Source: Polynucleobacter sp. MWH-CaK5
GTDB taxonomy: Bacteria > Pseudomonadota > Gammaproteobacteria > Burkholderiales > Burkholderiaceae
Length of the DNA stretch: 64,000 bases
NCBI RefSeq assembly: GCF_018687615.1
Contig: NZ_CP061299.1
Span: 1,349,433 to 1,413,432 of the forward strand
Direction: 5' to 3'
The notes beneath the pieces are model-generated. The model did no database searches. It was not told where the DNA came from and was given only the letters and a program-made list of their open reading frames with translations. Shown here one piece after another: positions 15,901-26,106 of the stretch; within the stretch, counting starts at the first letter, position 1, and the number at the start of each line of letters is the position of its first letter. A program made the position numbers and the translations under genes.

Positions 15901-18702
15901 TCAGTGGGCTTCTTCCCAATTAGAACCAACTCCAACTTCAACCAATAAGGGCACTTTCAATGAAGCAACACCCGTCATCAGTTTTGGTAAATTTTCTTTC
16001 ACCAACTCTAGCTCAGACTCAGGCACCTCAAGCACCAATTCGTCATGAACTTGTAAAAGCATACATGTTTGCATGTGATTTTGCTCTATCCAATCCTGAA
16101 CCGCAATCATTGCCAATTTAATCAAATCTGCCGCCGTTCCTTGCATCGGGGCATTGATCGCAGCTCTTTCAGCACCCTGGCGACGCATACCATTGGCACT
16201 TCTAATTTCAGGCAACCACAAACGACGGCCAAAAACCGTTTCAACATATCCATTTTCTTTGGCAATAACCCTGGTACTGGCCATGTAATCGGCCACGCCT
16301 GGGTACCTAGCAAAATAGGTGTCGATGTATTGCTGAGCGGCTGAGCGTTCAATGCCCAAATTGCCCGCTAAACCAAAAGCGCTCATGCCATAGATCAAAC
16401 CAAAATTAATCACCTTGGCATAACGTCTTTGCTCTGAACTCACTTGATCAAGCGCCACATGGAACATTTCAGCGGCGGTGGCTTTATGAATATCTTCACC
16501 TGCTGCAAAAGCTTTTAACAAGCTCTCATCTTCAGCAATATGAGCCATGATGCGCAATTCAATTTGAGAGTAGTCTGCAGAAACCATGACTGATCCAGGT
16601 TTAGCAATAAAGGCTTCGCGAATCTTTCTACCTTCTTCAGTTCTCACTGGAATGTTTTGTAAATTTGGCTCGCTTGATGCCAAGCGCCCAGTAACGGCCA
16701 CTGCCTGAGAGTAGTTGGTATGAACCCTGCCCGTTTTAGGATTGACCATTCTTGGCAATTTTTCAATATATGTTGATTGCAACTTGGCCAAGCTTCTGTA
16801 GTCCAAGATTCTGGCGGGCAAGGGATAGTTTTCCGCCAACTTCTGCAATACTTCTTCATCGGTAGATGGCGCACCAGAAGGTGTTTTCTTAACAACCGGT
16901 AGTTCAAGCTTGCCAAACAATATTTCAGCGATTTGCTTGGGCGACTGAATGTTGAAAGGCTGGCCAGCGAGTTCATGAATTTGTTTTTCTAATTCAAGCA
17001 AACGTTGTCCAACGATTTGACCCTGAGCGGCCAGCTTGGCACTGTCAATCAAAATACCGTTGCGCTCCATCACTGCCAAAGCCAACATCGCAGGCATTTC
17101 AATTTCGCGATAAATGCGCAATAACTTTTCATCGGCCTCAATGGCTGGATACATCGCGTGATGAAGTCTTAAAGTGATATCAGCATCTTCAGCCGCATAT
17201 TGCGTGGCAGTTTCAAGATTGACTTGATCAAAAGTGATTTGATGAACACCTTTGCCACAAACTTCTTCATAGGCAATGGTTTTCTCACCCAAGTGACGCA
17301 TCGCCAAGCTATCCATGTCATGACTTCTGTGCGACTCCAAAACATAAGACTGCAAGAGCGTGTCGTGCTGAATGCCACGAAGCTTGATGCCACAACCGTC
17401 AAAAATATGAATGTCATATTTCAAGTTTTGGCCAAGCTTGGCATGCTCATCACTTTCCAACCACGGCTTCAGTTTTTCAAGCACTGATTGCTTATTCAAC
17501 TGATCTTCATTGGTGGTGTGAGCCAAAGGAATGTAACAAGCTTCCCCAGGCGAAACCGCCAATGAAATACCCACGAGATCAACTCTGAGAGCATCCAAAC
17601 CGGTTGTTTCTGTATCAACACAGGTTAATGAGGCTGAATTGATTTTCTTTAACCAAACCTCGAGCTCAGCATCAGTGGTCACACATGAATAATGACGCTC
17701 GATTTTTTCAGTCGGCAGCTCAGCGACAAAGCCCAGCAAATCTCCACCTGACAACTCTTTTGTAACAGCAGGTTTTTCATCTTTTGCTTCTTGTGTTGAT
17801 CCTTGATTTGCCCCTTGAGTTGCTGATGAAGCGGAGTTAGATCCACGATCCAACTCTCTTAGTAAAGATTTAAACCCAAATTGCGTGAACAATTCTCTGA
17901 GGGTTTCTTTGTCTTCTGACTTGGCATGAAGCTCATGTAAACCAATTAAATGTTCTTTGAGGTCACAGTCAATTTTGACGGTGACCAATTCTCTGGCTTT
18001 AGGTAACCACTCGAGGCTGGCACGTAAATTTTCTCCAACAACGCCCTTCACCTCAGCAGATCGTTTCATCAACTCATCCAAGGTGCCAAACTCATTCAAC
18101 CATTTGACAGCGGTCTTAGGGCCGGCTTTAGGCACACCAGGAACGTTGTCCACGGTATCACCCATGATGGATAGGTAATCAACAATTCTTTCAGGTGGAA
18201 CACCAAATTTATTTAATACGCCAGCAGTATCCAAACGCTCTTCTGTCATGGTGTTGATCAAACTGATGCCAGGTTCCACCAATTGCGCCAAATCTTTATC
18301 ACCCGTTGAAATGAGCACATTCCAATCAGCCGCCTTGGCTTGCTTGGCCAAAGTTCCAATCACATCATCAGCCTCAATACCTGGCACAACTAATACGGGC
18401 CAACCCATGGCGCGCACCACTTGATGGATTGCATCAATTTGCATCGCCAGATCTTCTGGCATAGATGAACGGTTGGCCTTGTACTCTGGGTACATCTCAT
18501 CGCGGAATGTTTTTCCTTTGGCATCGAATACACAAGCGATGTGATCGGCATCCAATTCTGTTCTGGCGCGCCTCATCATATTGACCATGCCTTGAATAGC
18601 GCCCGTTGGAAAACCTTGCGCATTGCGCAAATCTGGCATGGCATGAAAAGCACGGTAAAGGTAGCTAGAACCGTCAACTAGCAAAAGGCGATGTGTAGAC
18701 AT
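15901..18702 (-). CDS. polA: DNA polymerase I
   Basis: The 933-residue enzyme has all three activities. The N-terminal 5' nuclease (LLLVDGSSYLYRAFHA, GIEADDVIGTLA, STGDKDLAQLV) covers about 1-300. The 3'-5' exonuclease has an intact CVDTETTGLD motif (about 364) and later YAAEDADITLRL. The family A polymerase carries VSADYSQIELR (about 710), the O helix RRYAKVINFGLIYGM, and HDELVLEVP (about 887). The start ATG is complementary to 18700-18702, at the conserved MSTHRLLLVDG. It is divergent from a DUF2782 gene with only 22 bp between start codons. Confidence 0.98.
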   Translation of the reverse strand: MSTHRLLLVDGSSYLYRAFHAMPDLRNAQGFPTGAIQGMVNMMRRARTELDADHIACVFDAKGKTFRDEMYPEYKANRSSMPEDLAMQIDAIHQVVRAMGWPVLVVPGIEADDVIGTLAKQAKAADWNVLISTGDKDLAQLVEPGISLINTMTEERLDTAGVLNKFGVPPERIVDYLSIMGDTVDNVPGVPKAGPKTAVKWLNEFGTLDELMKRSAEVKGVVGENLRASLEWLPKARELVTVKIDCDLKEHLIGLHELHAKSEDKETLRELFTQFGFKSLLRELDRGSNSASSATQGANQGSTQEAKDEKPAVTKELSGGDLLGFVAELPTEKIERHYSCVTTDAELEVWLKKINSASLTCVDTETTGLDALRVDLVGISLAVSPGEACYIPLAHTTNEDQLNKQSVLEKLKPWLESDEHAKLGQNLKYDIHIFDGCGIKLRGIQHDTLLQSYVLESHRSHDMDSLAMRHLGEKTIAYEEVCGKGVHQITFDQVNLETATQYAAEDADITLRLHHAMYPAIEADEKLLRIYREIEMPAMLALAVMERNGILIDSAKLAAQGQIVGQRLLELEKQIHELAGQPFNIQSPKQIAEILFGKLELPVVKKTPSGAPSTDEEVLQKLAENYPLPARILDYRSLAKLQSTYIEKLPRMVNPKTGRVHTNYSQAVAVTGRLASSEPNLQNIPVRTEEGRKIREAFIAKPGSVMVSADYSQIELRIMAHIAEDESLLKAFAAGEDIHKATAAEMFHVALDQVSSEQRRYAKVINFGLIYGMSAFGLAGNLGIERSAAQQYIDTYFARYPGVADYMASTRVIAKENGYVETVFGRRLWLPEIRSANGMRRQGAERAAINAPMQGTAADLIKLAMIAVQDWIEQNHMQTCMLLQVHDELVLEVPESELELVKENLPKLMTGVASLKVPLLVEVGVGSNWEEAH

Positions 18703-18724
18703 CCCACAATCGTACAATTGATGC

Positions 18725-19135
18725 ATGATGACACCGACTTTTTCTCAAATGAACCCCTCAAAAAACACGTCTTTTAAGCTTGTTTTAAGTGGTCTTACTA
18801 CAGCATTAATCCTTGTATCTCAAGGACTTATGGCACAGAGCTCGCAAGGTTTGAGCGCGGAAGAGTTGCAAAGAATCAATCAGCAGCCAATTGCCCCAAA
18901 AATCAAAAATAATGCTGAAACTGGTAAATCGGCTGAAAAAAAGCCTACTTTTCAGCATCAAGAGGCAGACGGAACAAGCATCAAGGAATACAAAGAAGGT
19001 GGCAAAGCAACTGAAGTAGTGGTTGAAAGCTCCTTTGGAACTCGCTACGAACTCAGCACTCCTGATGATGCGGCATCACCAAAAATCAGAGATCAGAACG
19101 TGAATCGTGTGCCAACGATTCGAATGCCCTTTTAA
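18725..19135 (+). CDS. DUF2782-family exported protein
   Basis: The 136-residue protein has a basic N-terminus and a hydrophobic stretch (about residues 17-37, ending LMAQ), a probable signal peptide. The mature part carries GTSIKEYKEGGKATEVVVESSFGTRYELS, which matches my memory of the DUF2782 pattern (I-x-E-Y-x-x-x-G followed by V-x-P/S-x-x-G-x-x-Y-x-L). The polA - DUF2782 - thrB neighbourhood is also found in other proteobacteria, which supports the call. No function is known. There is no clear Shine-Dalgarno; an ATG at 18749 is the main alternative start. Confidence 0.7.
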   Translation: MMTPTFSQMNPSKNTSFKLVLSGLTTALILVSQGLMAQSSQGLSAEELQRINQQPIAPKIKNNAETGKSAEKKPTFQHQEADGTSIKEYKEGGKATEVVVESSFGTRYELSTPDDAASPKIRDQNVNRVPTIRMPF

Positions 19136-19140
19136 TACTT

Positions 19141-20148
19141 ATGGCGGTCTTCACCTCAGTCACTCTCGATGAAGTCAATGCTTGGTTGCAAAAGAACTAC
19201 CAAGTAGGCATCGCTTCAGAACTAAAAGGTATTAGCAGCGGTATCGAGAATTCTAATTTCTTCTTGACCACGCAAATCGGTGGCACTCAACAAGAATTTG
19301 TTTTGACTTTGTTCGAACGTTTATCAAAAGAACAATTGCCCTACTATTTGGAGTTGATGGAGCATTTGTCAAAAAAAGGCATCAAGGTTCCAGCTCCTAT
19401 TAGAAACAATGCTCATCAGATCGTTGGCGACTTAAATGGCAAACCTGCCACCATCGTTTCAAAGCTTTCTGGAAAATCATTTTTAAATCCTTCAGTGCGC
19501 CATTGCGAATTGGTGGGCGAGGCATTAGCCAAAATGCATTTAGCAGGTCAAGACTTTCAGTTATCACAAGCCAACCTGCGCAGCATTGATTGGTGGAAAA
19601 GCACCGTGCCTTTGGTCATCCCTCATCTGAATCCAGCTCAAGATCAACTGATTCAGTCAGAGCTTGCAGCACAAATCAATTTCTTCAATAGTGCCGAATA
19701 CCAATCACTGCCCTCAGGGCCAAGTCACTGTGATTTATTCAGAGACAATGTGTTGTTTGACAACGCATCTGGGCAAGATGAACTCGGTGGATTTTTTGAC
19801 TTCTATTTCGCCGGCAACGATAAATGGTTGTTTGATTTGGCGGTCACCATCAATGACTGGTGCATCGATTTAGCCACTGGTCAAATTGACCCAGCAAGAT
19901 ACGCTGGCATGATTGAAAAATATCAAGCGGTTCGATCTTTTGAGCCAGCAGAAATCAATTCTTGGAACATGATGTTGCGCGCAGCTGCTCTGCGCTTTTG
20001 GGTGTCACGCCTTTGGGACTATCACCTCCCCCGAGAGGCAAAAATGTTGACACCACATGACCCTACTCATTTTGAGAGAATTCTGATCTCACGTCGTGAG
20101 GTAAGCTCTAATATTCTGAACAACTCTGATAAACATGCAACTAAATAA
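19141..20148 (+). CDS. thrB: Homoserine kinase (ThrB, aminoglycoside-phosphotransferase-like type)
   Basis: This enzyme phosphorylates L-homoserine for threonine synthesis. It is the APH-fold form found in many beta- and alphaproteobacteria rather than the GHMP-kinase form of E. coli. Visible motifs in the 335 residues are LKGISSGIENSNFFL at the nucleotide site, VLTLFERL, the catalytic loop SHCDLFRDNVLF and the metal-binding GFFDFYFAGND. It starts 5 bp after the DUF2782 stop and overlaps the next gene by 14 bp, so DUF2782-thrB-20135 is one operon. Confidence 0.95.
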   Translation: MAVFTSVTLDEVNAWLQKNYQVGIASELKGISSGIENSNFFLTTQIGGTQQEFVLTLFERLSKEQLPYYLELMEHLSKKGIKVPAPIRNNAHQIVGDLNGKPATIVSKLSGKSFLNPSVRHCELVGEALAKMHLAGQDFQLSQANLRSIDWWKSTVPLVIPHLNPAQDQLIQSELAAQINFFNSAEYQSLPSGPSHCDLFRDNVLFDNASGQDELGGFFDFYFAGNDKWLFDLAVTINDWCIDLATGQIDPARYAGMIEKYQAVRSFEPAEINSWNMMLRAAALRFWVSRLWDYHLPREAKMLTPHDPTHFERILISRREVSSNILNNSDKHATK

Positions 20149-20899
20149 AGCACCATCCGGCGACGGTTACGTTTGGGTAAGACAAGGCTTCTGGCTTTTT
20201 AAGAAAAACCCACTGGCATTTCTGATGCTGGTATTTCTATACGTCTTCATTGCTCAGTTCGCAATCCTGATTCCTGTGTTCGGAGTTTTTGCAGTCTTGC
20301 TTTTGACGCCAGCCCTCACCGTTGGCTTCATGACAGCCTGTCAAATGGTGATTCGTGGAGAGAGAGTGATGCCCACCGTCTACCTCGCAGGCTTCAGAGG
20401 CACTGACTCAATCACCAAAAAGAATTTATTGGTATTGGGCACAGTCTATGCCTTTGCCATTTTGATTTTAAGTTTGATTGCCAGTGCTTTTATTGATTTC
20501 AAGCAATTGGTCACACTCTTAACGCAACAACAACCTCCAACCATCAGAGATGTTCAAGGTTTGTACACAGGCCTCACCATTGGTCTTTTACTTTATTTGC
20601 CAGTGGCCATGGTGATGTGGTTCGCACCCATCTTGGTTGCTTGGGAAAAAATGTCAGTGGCTCAAGCACTCTTCTCAAGCTGGGTGGCTTGCTGGACCAA
20701 TAAATCTGCCTTTATTTTTTACTTGATGATTTGGGCGGTCCTGATTGTTGCTGTGCCATTTTTCTTGGAAGCACTTCTTGACAGCATTGGTCTTCGAACC
20801 GCCATCCCATTCATCATCCCGCCTTATTCAATGGCAGCTCTGACAGTTATGTACTGCTCATTCTTTGCCACCTGGAAAGCCTGCTTCAACAAAGAATGA
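20135..20899 (+). CDS. BPSS1780-type inner-membrane protein
   Basis: The 254-residue protein has about six hydrophobic segments (LAFLMLVFLYVFIAQFAILI, VFAVLLLTPALTVGFMTAC, VLGTVYAFAILILSLIA and others) and a soluble N-terminus GDGYVWVRQGFWLFKKNP. It resembles the BPSS1780 family of Burkholderiales membrane proteins that often follows thrB; no biochemical role is established. It overlaps thrB by 14 bp. Its TGA is immediately next to the uvrD stop on the other strand, leaving no gap for a terminator. Confidence 0.75.
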   Translation: MQLNKAPSGDGYVWVRQGFWLFKKNPLAFLMLVFLYVFIAQFAILIPVFGVFAVLLLTPALTVGFMTACQMVIRGERVMPTVYLAGFRGTDSITKKNLLVLGTVYAFAILILSLIASAFIDFKQLVTLLTQQQPPTIRDVQGLYTGLTIGLLLYLPVAMVMWFAPILVAWEKMSVAQALFSSWVACWTNKSAFIFYLMIWAVLIVAVPFFLEALLDSIGLRTAIPFIIPPYSMAALTVMYCSFFATWKACFNKE

Positions 20900-23203
20900 T
20901 CAATCAATGGCGGTTAATTTAGCAATCGCTAATTGCAACCATTTAGGGCCGTGGCGATTGAAGTTCACATTGGCCTTGGCTTGATCAGCTTGACCTTCGA
21001 TGGCCAAAATTCTTCCCTCACCAAATTTTGTGTGAAACACGCTTTGCCCAACTCTGAAGCCATGTCCATTGTCTTTTTGCGGCAAGCTGCTGACCGGTAC
21101 AGTGATGGCACTGTTTCTAGAAGACCTTGGAATCGTCGCTGCAGGCCCACCCCAATCACTGCCTTCAGACCATGACGGCATTCTGGTGGTCGTCGTACTG
21201 CTGCCCCAACGTGCATCTTTGTTTTTAGGCGTCAAATGCTTCAAAGACTCTGCTGGTAATTCATCCAAAAATCTTGAAGGCAAGTTATATCTCACCTGAC
21301 CATGCAGCAGTCTTGATTGTGTGTGAGATAAAAATAATCTTTCCTTGGCTCTGGTGATCGCCACGTACATCAAGCGTCGCTCTTCCTCAAGACCATCATC
21401 TTCATTGATGCTGTTTTCATGAGGGAACAAACCTTCTTCCAAACCAGTGATAAAGACGTTGGTGAACTCAAGACCTTTGGCAGCATGCACGGTCATCAAC
21501 TGAACAGCGTCCTGACCTGCTTGCGCTTGGTTATCTCCTGCTTCTAGTGAAGCATGCGCCAAGAAGCCAGCCAAAGGCGACATCTCAGTGATCACTTCAT
21601 TCTGATCTGTACCAGCCACCGTATCTTGGGCAAAGCCTTCTTCAGCGATGAACGCTGTGGCAGCGTTGACCAATTCTTGCAAGTTCTCTACACGGTCTTG
21701 ACCTTCACGCTCTGTCAAATAGTGCTGAATCAAACCGCTGTGCTGAATCACGTAATCAACAGTCTCAGGCAGTGTGTTGTGACGCGTGGCATCACGCATG
21801 TGATCAATCAAGCGCACAAACGCTGAAATGGATGTTCCTGCTTTACCCTCCAAATAAGGGGCTGCAGCATAGAAAGAACAATTATTTAATTTGGCACTGT
21901 CTTGCAAGGTTTCAATACTTTTCGCTCCGATGCCACGAGTTGGAAAGTTCACCACTCGCGCAAAGGAAGTATCGTCATTCGGGTTTTCTAATAAACGTAA
22001 ATAAGCCAGCGCATGTTTGATCTCAGCACGTTCAAAGAATCGCAAACCGCCATACACACGATAAGGAATGCCCGCAGAAAATAGTCCATGCTCGATGATG
22101 CGTGACTGAGCATTGCTGCGATACAGAATAGCGATCTCTGTGCGCATGCTGCCCGTGTTGATCAAGCTCTTGATTTCATCAACCATCCACGCAGCTTCAG
22201 TGCCATCAGTGGCAGCTTCGTAGACTCTCACAGGCTCACCGTGACCTGCATCTGTTCTAAGGTTCTTACCAAGACGCTCAGTGTTATTGGCAATCAGATG
22301 ATTGGCAGCATCCAGGATGTGTCCGTATGAACGATAGTTCTGCTCAAGCTTTACCAAGTAAGGCTTGTAGTGACGCTCAAACAATTTCATGTTCTCAACA
22401 TCAGCACCCCTGAAGGCATAAATACTTTGATCATCATCACCGACCGCAAACACGGAGCTTGGTGATGATGTGCCGTGACCGGATAAAAGTTTTAGCCATG
22501 CGTATTGCAAAGCATTGGTGTCTTGAAACTCATCAACCAAGATATGACGGAATCTTTCTTGGTAATGCTCACGTATCGGTTGGTGATGTTTTAAAAGCTC
22601 ATAGCTGCGCAGTAACAATTCTGCAAAATCAACCACGCCTTCACGCTGACACTGCTCTTCGTAAGCCTGATACAACTCAACCATCGTGTTTTGGAATGAA
22701 TCGCCACGGTCCATGTCTTTGGCGCGCATGCCTTTTTCTTTGGCATGGGCAATAAAGTACTGCAGCTGCTTGGGCGGATACTTTTCATCATCAATTTTGA
22801 GTGACTTTAAAAGCCTTTTGATGGCTGACAACTGATCTTGGGTGTCCAAAATCTGGAATGTGGATGGCAAGCCGGCGTCTTTGTGGTGAGCTCTCAATAA
22901 ACGATTACAAAGGCCGTGGAAGGTGCCAACCCACATACCCCGGGTATTGATCGGCATCATGGCAGAAAGACGCGTCAACATCTCTTTGGCGGCCTTATTG
23001 GTGAAGGTCACCGCCAAGATACCTACTGGAGATGCCTGACCTGTTTGAATCAACCAAGCGATTCTGGTGGTCAATACCTTGGTCTTACCGCTGCCAGCAC
23101 CAGCTAAAATCATGGCTGATTGACTATTACCTGCCTCATTAACCGGCGGCAAAGTCACAGCTTCTAGCTGTTCTGGATTTAAATTATTAAGAATATTCGT
23201 CAC
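20900..23203 (-). CDS. uvrD: DNA helicase II, UvrD
   Basis: This SF1A 3'-5' helicase acts in nucleotide-excision and mismatch repair. The 767-residue protein has motif I ILAGAGSGKTKVL, motif II HILVDEFQDTN, motif III GDDDQSIYAFRGA, motif VI MYVAITRAKERLFL and a C-terminal Tudor-like segment (VGQSVFHTKFGEGRIL), typical of UvrD/PcrA. The frame extends further upstream, but the GTG complementary to 23201-23203 has AAAGG five bases before it and yields the family N-terminus (MTNILNNLNPEQLEAV). It is divergent from valS with a 40 bp gap. mutL is also in this window. Confidence 0.96.
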   Translation of the reverse strand: MTNILNNLNPEQLEAVTLPPVNEAGNSQSAMILAGAGSGKTKVLTTRIAWLIQTGQASPVGILAVTFTNKAAKEMLTRLSAMMPINTRGMWVGTFHGLCNRLLRAHHKDAGLPSTFQILDTQDQLSAIKRLLKSLKIDDEKYPPKQLQYFIAHAKEKGMRAKDMDRGDSFQNTMVELYQAYEEQCQREGVVDFAELLLRSYELLKHHQPIREHYQERFRHILVDEFQDTNALQYAWLKLLSGHGTSSPSSVFAVGDDDQSIYAFRGADVENMKLFERHYKPYLVKLEQNYRSYGHILDAANHLIANNTERLGKNLRTDAGHGEPVRVYEAATDGTEAAWMVDEIKSLINTGSMRTEIAILYRSNAQSRIIEHGLFSAGIPYRVYGGLRFFERAEIKHALAYLRLLENPNDDTSFARVVNFPTRGIGAKSIETLQDSAKLNNCSFYAAAPYLEGKAGTSISAFVRLIDHMRDATRHNTLPETVDYVIQHSGLIQHYLTEREGQDRVENLQELVNAATAFIAEEGFAQDTVAGTDQNEVITEMSPLAGFLAHASLEAGDNQAQAGQDAVQLMTVHAAKGLEFTNVFITGLEEGLFPHENSINEDDGLEEERRLMYVAITRAKERLFLSHTQSRLLHGQVRYNLPSRFLDELPAESLKHLTPKNKDARWGSSTTTTRMPSWSEGSDWGGPAATIPRSSRNSAITVPVSSLPQKDNGHGFRVGQSVFHTKFGEGRILAIEGQADQAKANVNFNRHGPKWLQLAIAKLTAID

Positions 23204-23229
23204 ATGCGCCTTTACGTTCAACAAAAAAT

Positions 23230-23235
23230 TATAAT
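23230..23235 (+). promoter_or_regulatory. -10 box very close to the valS start
   Basis: A perfect TATAAT ends 8 bases before the valS ATG, and no Shine-Dalgarno lies between. Transcription starting 6-8 bases after the box would begin at or just before the ATG, predicting a leaderless or near-leaderless mRNA. No convincing -35 is visible; it would overlap the uvrD start. Confidence 0.5.
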
Positions 23236-23243
23236 TCGGGCTT

Positions 23244-26105
23244 ATGTCTAAAAATCTTTCTGACCTCGCTAAATCTTTCGAACCCTCCCAAATCGAGGCC
23301 CAATGGGGTCCTGAGTGGGAAAAAAGGGGTATTGCCACCGCCACTTTGGACGACAAAAAGGATAGTTTTTGTATCCAATTGCCGCCACCGAACGTCACGG
23401 GCACCCTACACATGGGTCACGCCTTCAACCAAACCATCATGGATGGCCTGGCAAGACATGCTCGCATGCAGGGGAAAAACACCCTTTGGGTACCCGGCAC
23501 TGACCACGCAGGTATTGCGACACAAATTGTGGTCGAAAGACAATTGGACGCTCAAAAGGTTTCAAGACATGATTTGGGCCGTGAAAAATTCTTAGAAAAA
23601 GTGTGGGCCTGGAAAGAGCAATCAGGATCGACCATCACCAATCAAATTAGACGCTTGGGTGCTTCGATTGATTGGAGCCGCGAATACTTCACGATGGACG
23701 ACAAAATGTCCCAAGCAGTGGTTGAAGTATTTGTCAGCTTGTACGAACAAGGTTTGATTTATCGCGGTAAACGTTTGGTGAACTGGGACCCTATTTTGGG
23801 CACAGCAGTTTCTGACCTAGAAGTTGAGAGCGAAGAAGAACAAGGCTCAATGTGGCACATTCGTTACCCACTATCGAATGGTCAAGGACATCTCACAGTT
23901 GCCACCACCCGTCCAGAAACCATGTTGGGCGACGTAGCAGTGATGATTCATCCGGAAGATGAACGCTACAAGCATTTGATTGGTCAAACAGTTAACTTAC
24001 CTCTATCAGACAGACAGATCCCGATCATTGCTGATGATTATGTCGATAAAGAATTTGGTACTGGGGTAGTTAAAGTAACACCAGCGCATGACTTCAATGA
24101 CTACGCTGTTGGCTTGCGTCATCAATTAGAGATGATCAATATTTTGACCTTGGATGCCAAGATCAATGAACACGCACCTAAAAAATATCAAGGTCTTGAC
24201 CGCTTTGAAGCGCGCAAGTTGATCGTTGCTGATCTTGAAGGTTTAGGTTTATTAGAAAAAGTTCAACCTCACACCTTGATGGTGCCGCGTGGCGATCGCA
24301 CCAAGTCTGTGATTGAACCAATGCTCACCGATCAGTGGTTTGTGGCGATGTCTAAACCGACTGAACATAATCTGTATCGCCCAGGCAAATCAATTGCTGA
24401 GGCGGCGCTTGATGCAGTCAAGTGTGGTGATGTGAAGTTTGTTCCAGAAAATTGGACCACCACCTACAACCAGTGGTTAGAAGGTATTCAGGATTGGTGT
24501 ATCTCACGTCAACTCTGGTGGGGTCATCAAATCCCAGCTTGGTATCAAGAAGACGGCAAGATTGTTGTTGCTCGCACAGAAGCAGAAGCTATCGCAAAAG
24601 CAAAAGCCAATGGCTACACAGGTGCTCTGCGTCGCGACGAAGACGTTTTGGACACATGGTTCAGCTCTGCCTTGGTGCCATTCTCATCATTGGGTTGGCC
24701 AAACAAAACGCCTGAGCTCGCTCACTTCTTGCCATCATCAGCATTGGTGACTGGCTTTGACATCATTTTCTTCTGGGTGGCTCGCATGGTCATGATGACT
24801 TGTCACTTCACTGGCAAGATCCCATTTGAAACTGTTTACGTTCACGGCTTGGTGCGCGACGCCGAAGGTCAAAAGATGAGTAAGTCCAAAGGCAATACTT
24901 TGGATCCAATTGATCTGATAGACGGCATTGATTTAGACACCTTGTTGGCAAAACGCACAACTGGTTTGATGAATCCTAAGCAAGCCGAAAGCATCACCAA
25001 GAAAACCAAAAAAGAATTCCCAGACGGCATCCCTGCCTTTGGTACAGATGCTTTGAGATTCACATTCGCATCGATGGCAACACTTGGCAGAAATATCAAT
25101 TTCGATCAAAAGCGTTGCGAGGGTTACAGAAACTTCTGTAACAAGCTATGGAATGCCACCCGCTTCGTATTGATGAACTGCCCAGGCACACCTGAAGACA
25201 ATGGCATTGCACAGTGCGTTGGCGAATGTGGTCCAGACGGTTATTTAGATTTCTCACCAGCGGACAAGTGGATCGTGTCCTTGTTGCAAAGAGTTGAGGA
25301 AGACATTGATAAAGGCTTTAAAGATTATCGTTTTGACAATATCTCAACATCCATCTATCAGTTTGTTTGGGATGAATATTGCGATTGGTACTTAGAACTT
25401 GCCAAAGTTCAATTACAAAACGGTACGCCAGCGCAACAACGCGCGACCCGCAGAACTCTTTTGCGCGTGCTAGAAACCATTTTGCGCTTGGCACACCCAG
25501 TGATCCCATTCATTACTGAAGAGTTGTGGCAAATTGTTGGTCCAATGTCTGGCAAGGATCTTGAGAAACAAGAAAAGCAAACGATTGCATTACAAGCTTA
25601 CCCAGTTGCTCAGCCAGAGAAGATCTGTGCCAAGAGCGAAGCTTGGGTTGCTGAAGTCAAGGCTTTGGTAGACGCTTGTCGCAACCTCAGAGGTGAAATG
25701 CAAATCTCTCCAGCGCTGCGCGTGCCTTTGTATATCAAAGGTGATTCTGAGTTCTTGAAAATGGCAGCACCTTACATTCAGGCATTGGCAAAATTATCAG
25801 AAGTAAAAATTTATGAAGATGACGCCAGCCTAGAAAAAGATGGCGCAGGCGCACCAGTGTCGATCGTGGGCAATACCAAAATATTGCTCAAAGTTGAAAT
25901 TGATGCAGCCGCTGAGAAGGCTCGATTGAGTAAAGAAATTGAGCGCATCAGTGCTGAAATCAATAAAGCCAATTCAAAATTGAACAATGAAAGCTTTGTG
26001 GCAAGAGCGCCTGAAGCCGTCGTGATTCAAGAGAAACAGCGTTTGGCTGATTTTGAGTCTTTATTAGAAAAACTGAACAGTCAATTAAGTCGTTTACCAT
26101 CCTGA
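23244..26105 (+). CDS. valS: Valyl-tRNA synthetase
   Basis: This class I synthetase charges tRNA-Val and edits misactivated threonine. In 953 residues it has the HIGH motif as [16 protein letters not shown] (about 47-62), the CP1 editing domain ([15 protein letters not shown]), the KMSKS motif [13 protein letters not shown] (about 545), an anticodon-binding helical domain, and the C-terminal coiled-coil arm that distinguishes ValRS from IleRS ([20 protein letters not shown]). Length is normal. galU starts one base after its stop codon. Confidence 0.98.
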   Translation: MSKNLSDLAKSFEPSQIEAQWGPEWEKRGIATATLDDKKDSFCIQLPPPNVTGTLHMGHAFNQTIMDGLARHARMQGKNTLWVPGTDHAGIATQIVVERQLDAQKVSRHDLGREKFLEKVWAWKEQSGSTITNQIRRLGASIDWSREYFTMDDKMSQAVVEVFVSLYEQGLIYRGKRLVNWDPILGTAVSDLEVESEEEQGSMWHIRYPLSNGQGHLTVATTRPETMLGDVAVMIHPEDERYKHLIGQTVNLPLSDRQIPIIADDYVDKEFGTGVVKVTPAHDFNDYAVGLRHQLEMINILTLDAKINEHAPKKYQGLDRFEARKLIVADLEGLGLLEKVQPHTLMVPRGDRTKSVIEPMLTDQWFVAMSKPTEHNLYRPGKSIAEAALDAVKCGDVKFVPENWTTTYNQWLEGIQDWCISRQLWWGHQIPAWYQEDGKIVVARTEAEAIAKAKANGYTGALRRDEDVLDTWFSSALVPFSSLGWPNKTPELAHFLPSSALVTGFDIIFFWVARMVMMTCHFTGKIPFETVYVHGLVRDAEGQKMSKSKGNTLDPIDLIDGIDLDTLLAKRTTGLMNPKQAESITKKTKKEFPDGIPAFGTDALRFTFASMATLGRNINFDQKRCEGYRNFCNKLWNATRFVLMNCPGTPEDNGIAQCVGECGPDGYLDFSPADKWIVSLLQRVEEDIDKGFKDYRFDNISTSIYQFVWDEYCDWYLELAKVQLQNGTPAQQRATRRTLLRVLETILRLAHPVIPFITEELWQIVGPMSGKDLEKQEKQTIALQAYPVAQPEKICAKSEAWVAEVKALVDACRNLRGEMQISPALRVPLYIKGDSEFLKMAAPYIQALAKLSEVKIYEDDASLEKDGAGAPVSIVGNTKILLKVEIDAAAEKARLSKEIERISAEINKANSKLNNESFVARAPEAVVIQEKQRLADFESLLEKLNSQLSRLPS

Positions 26106-26106
26106 T

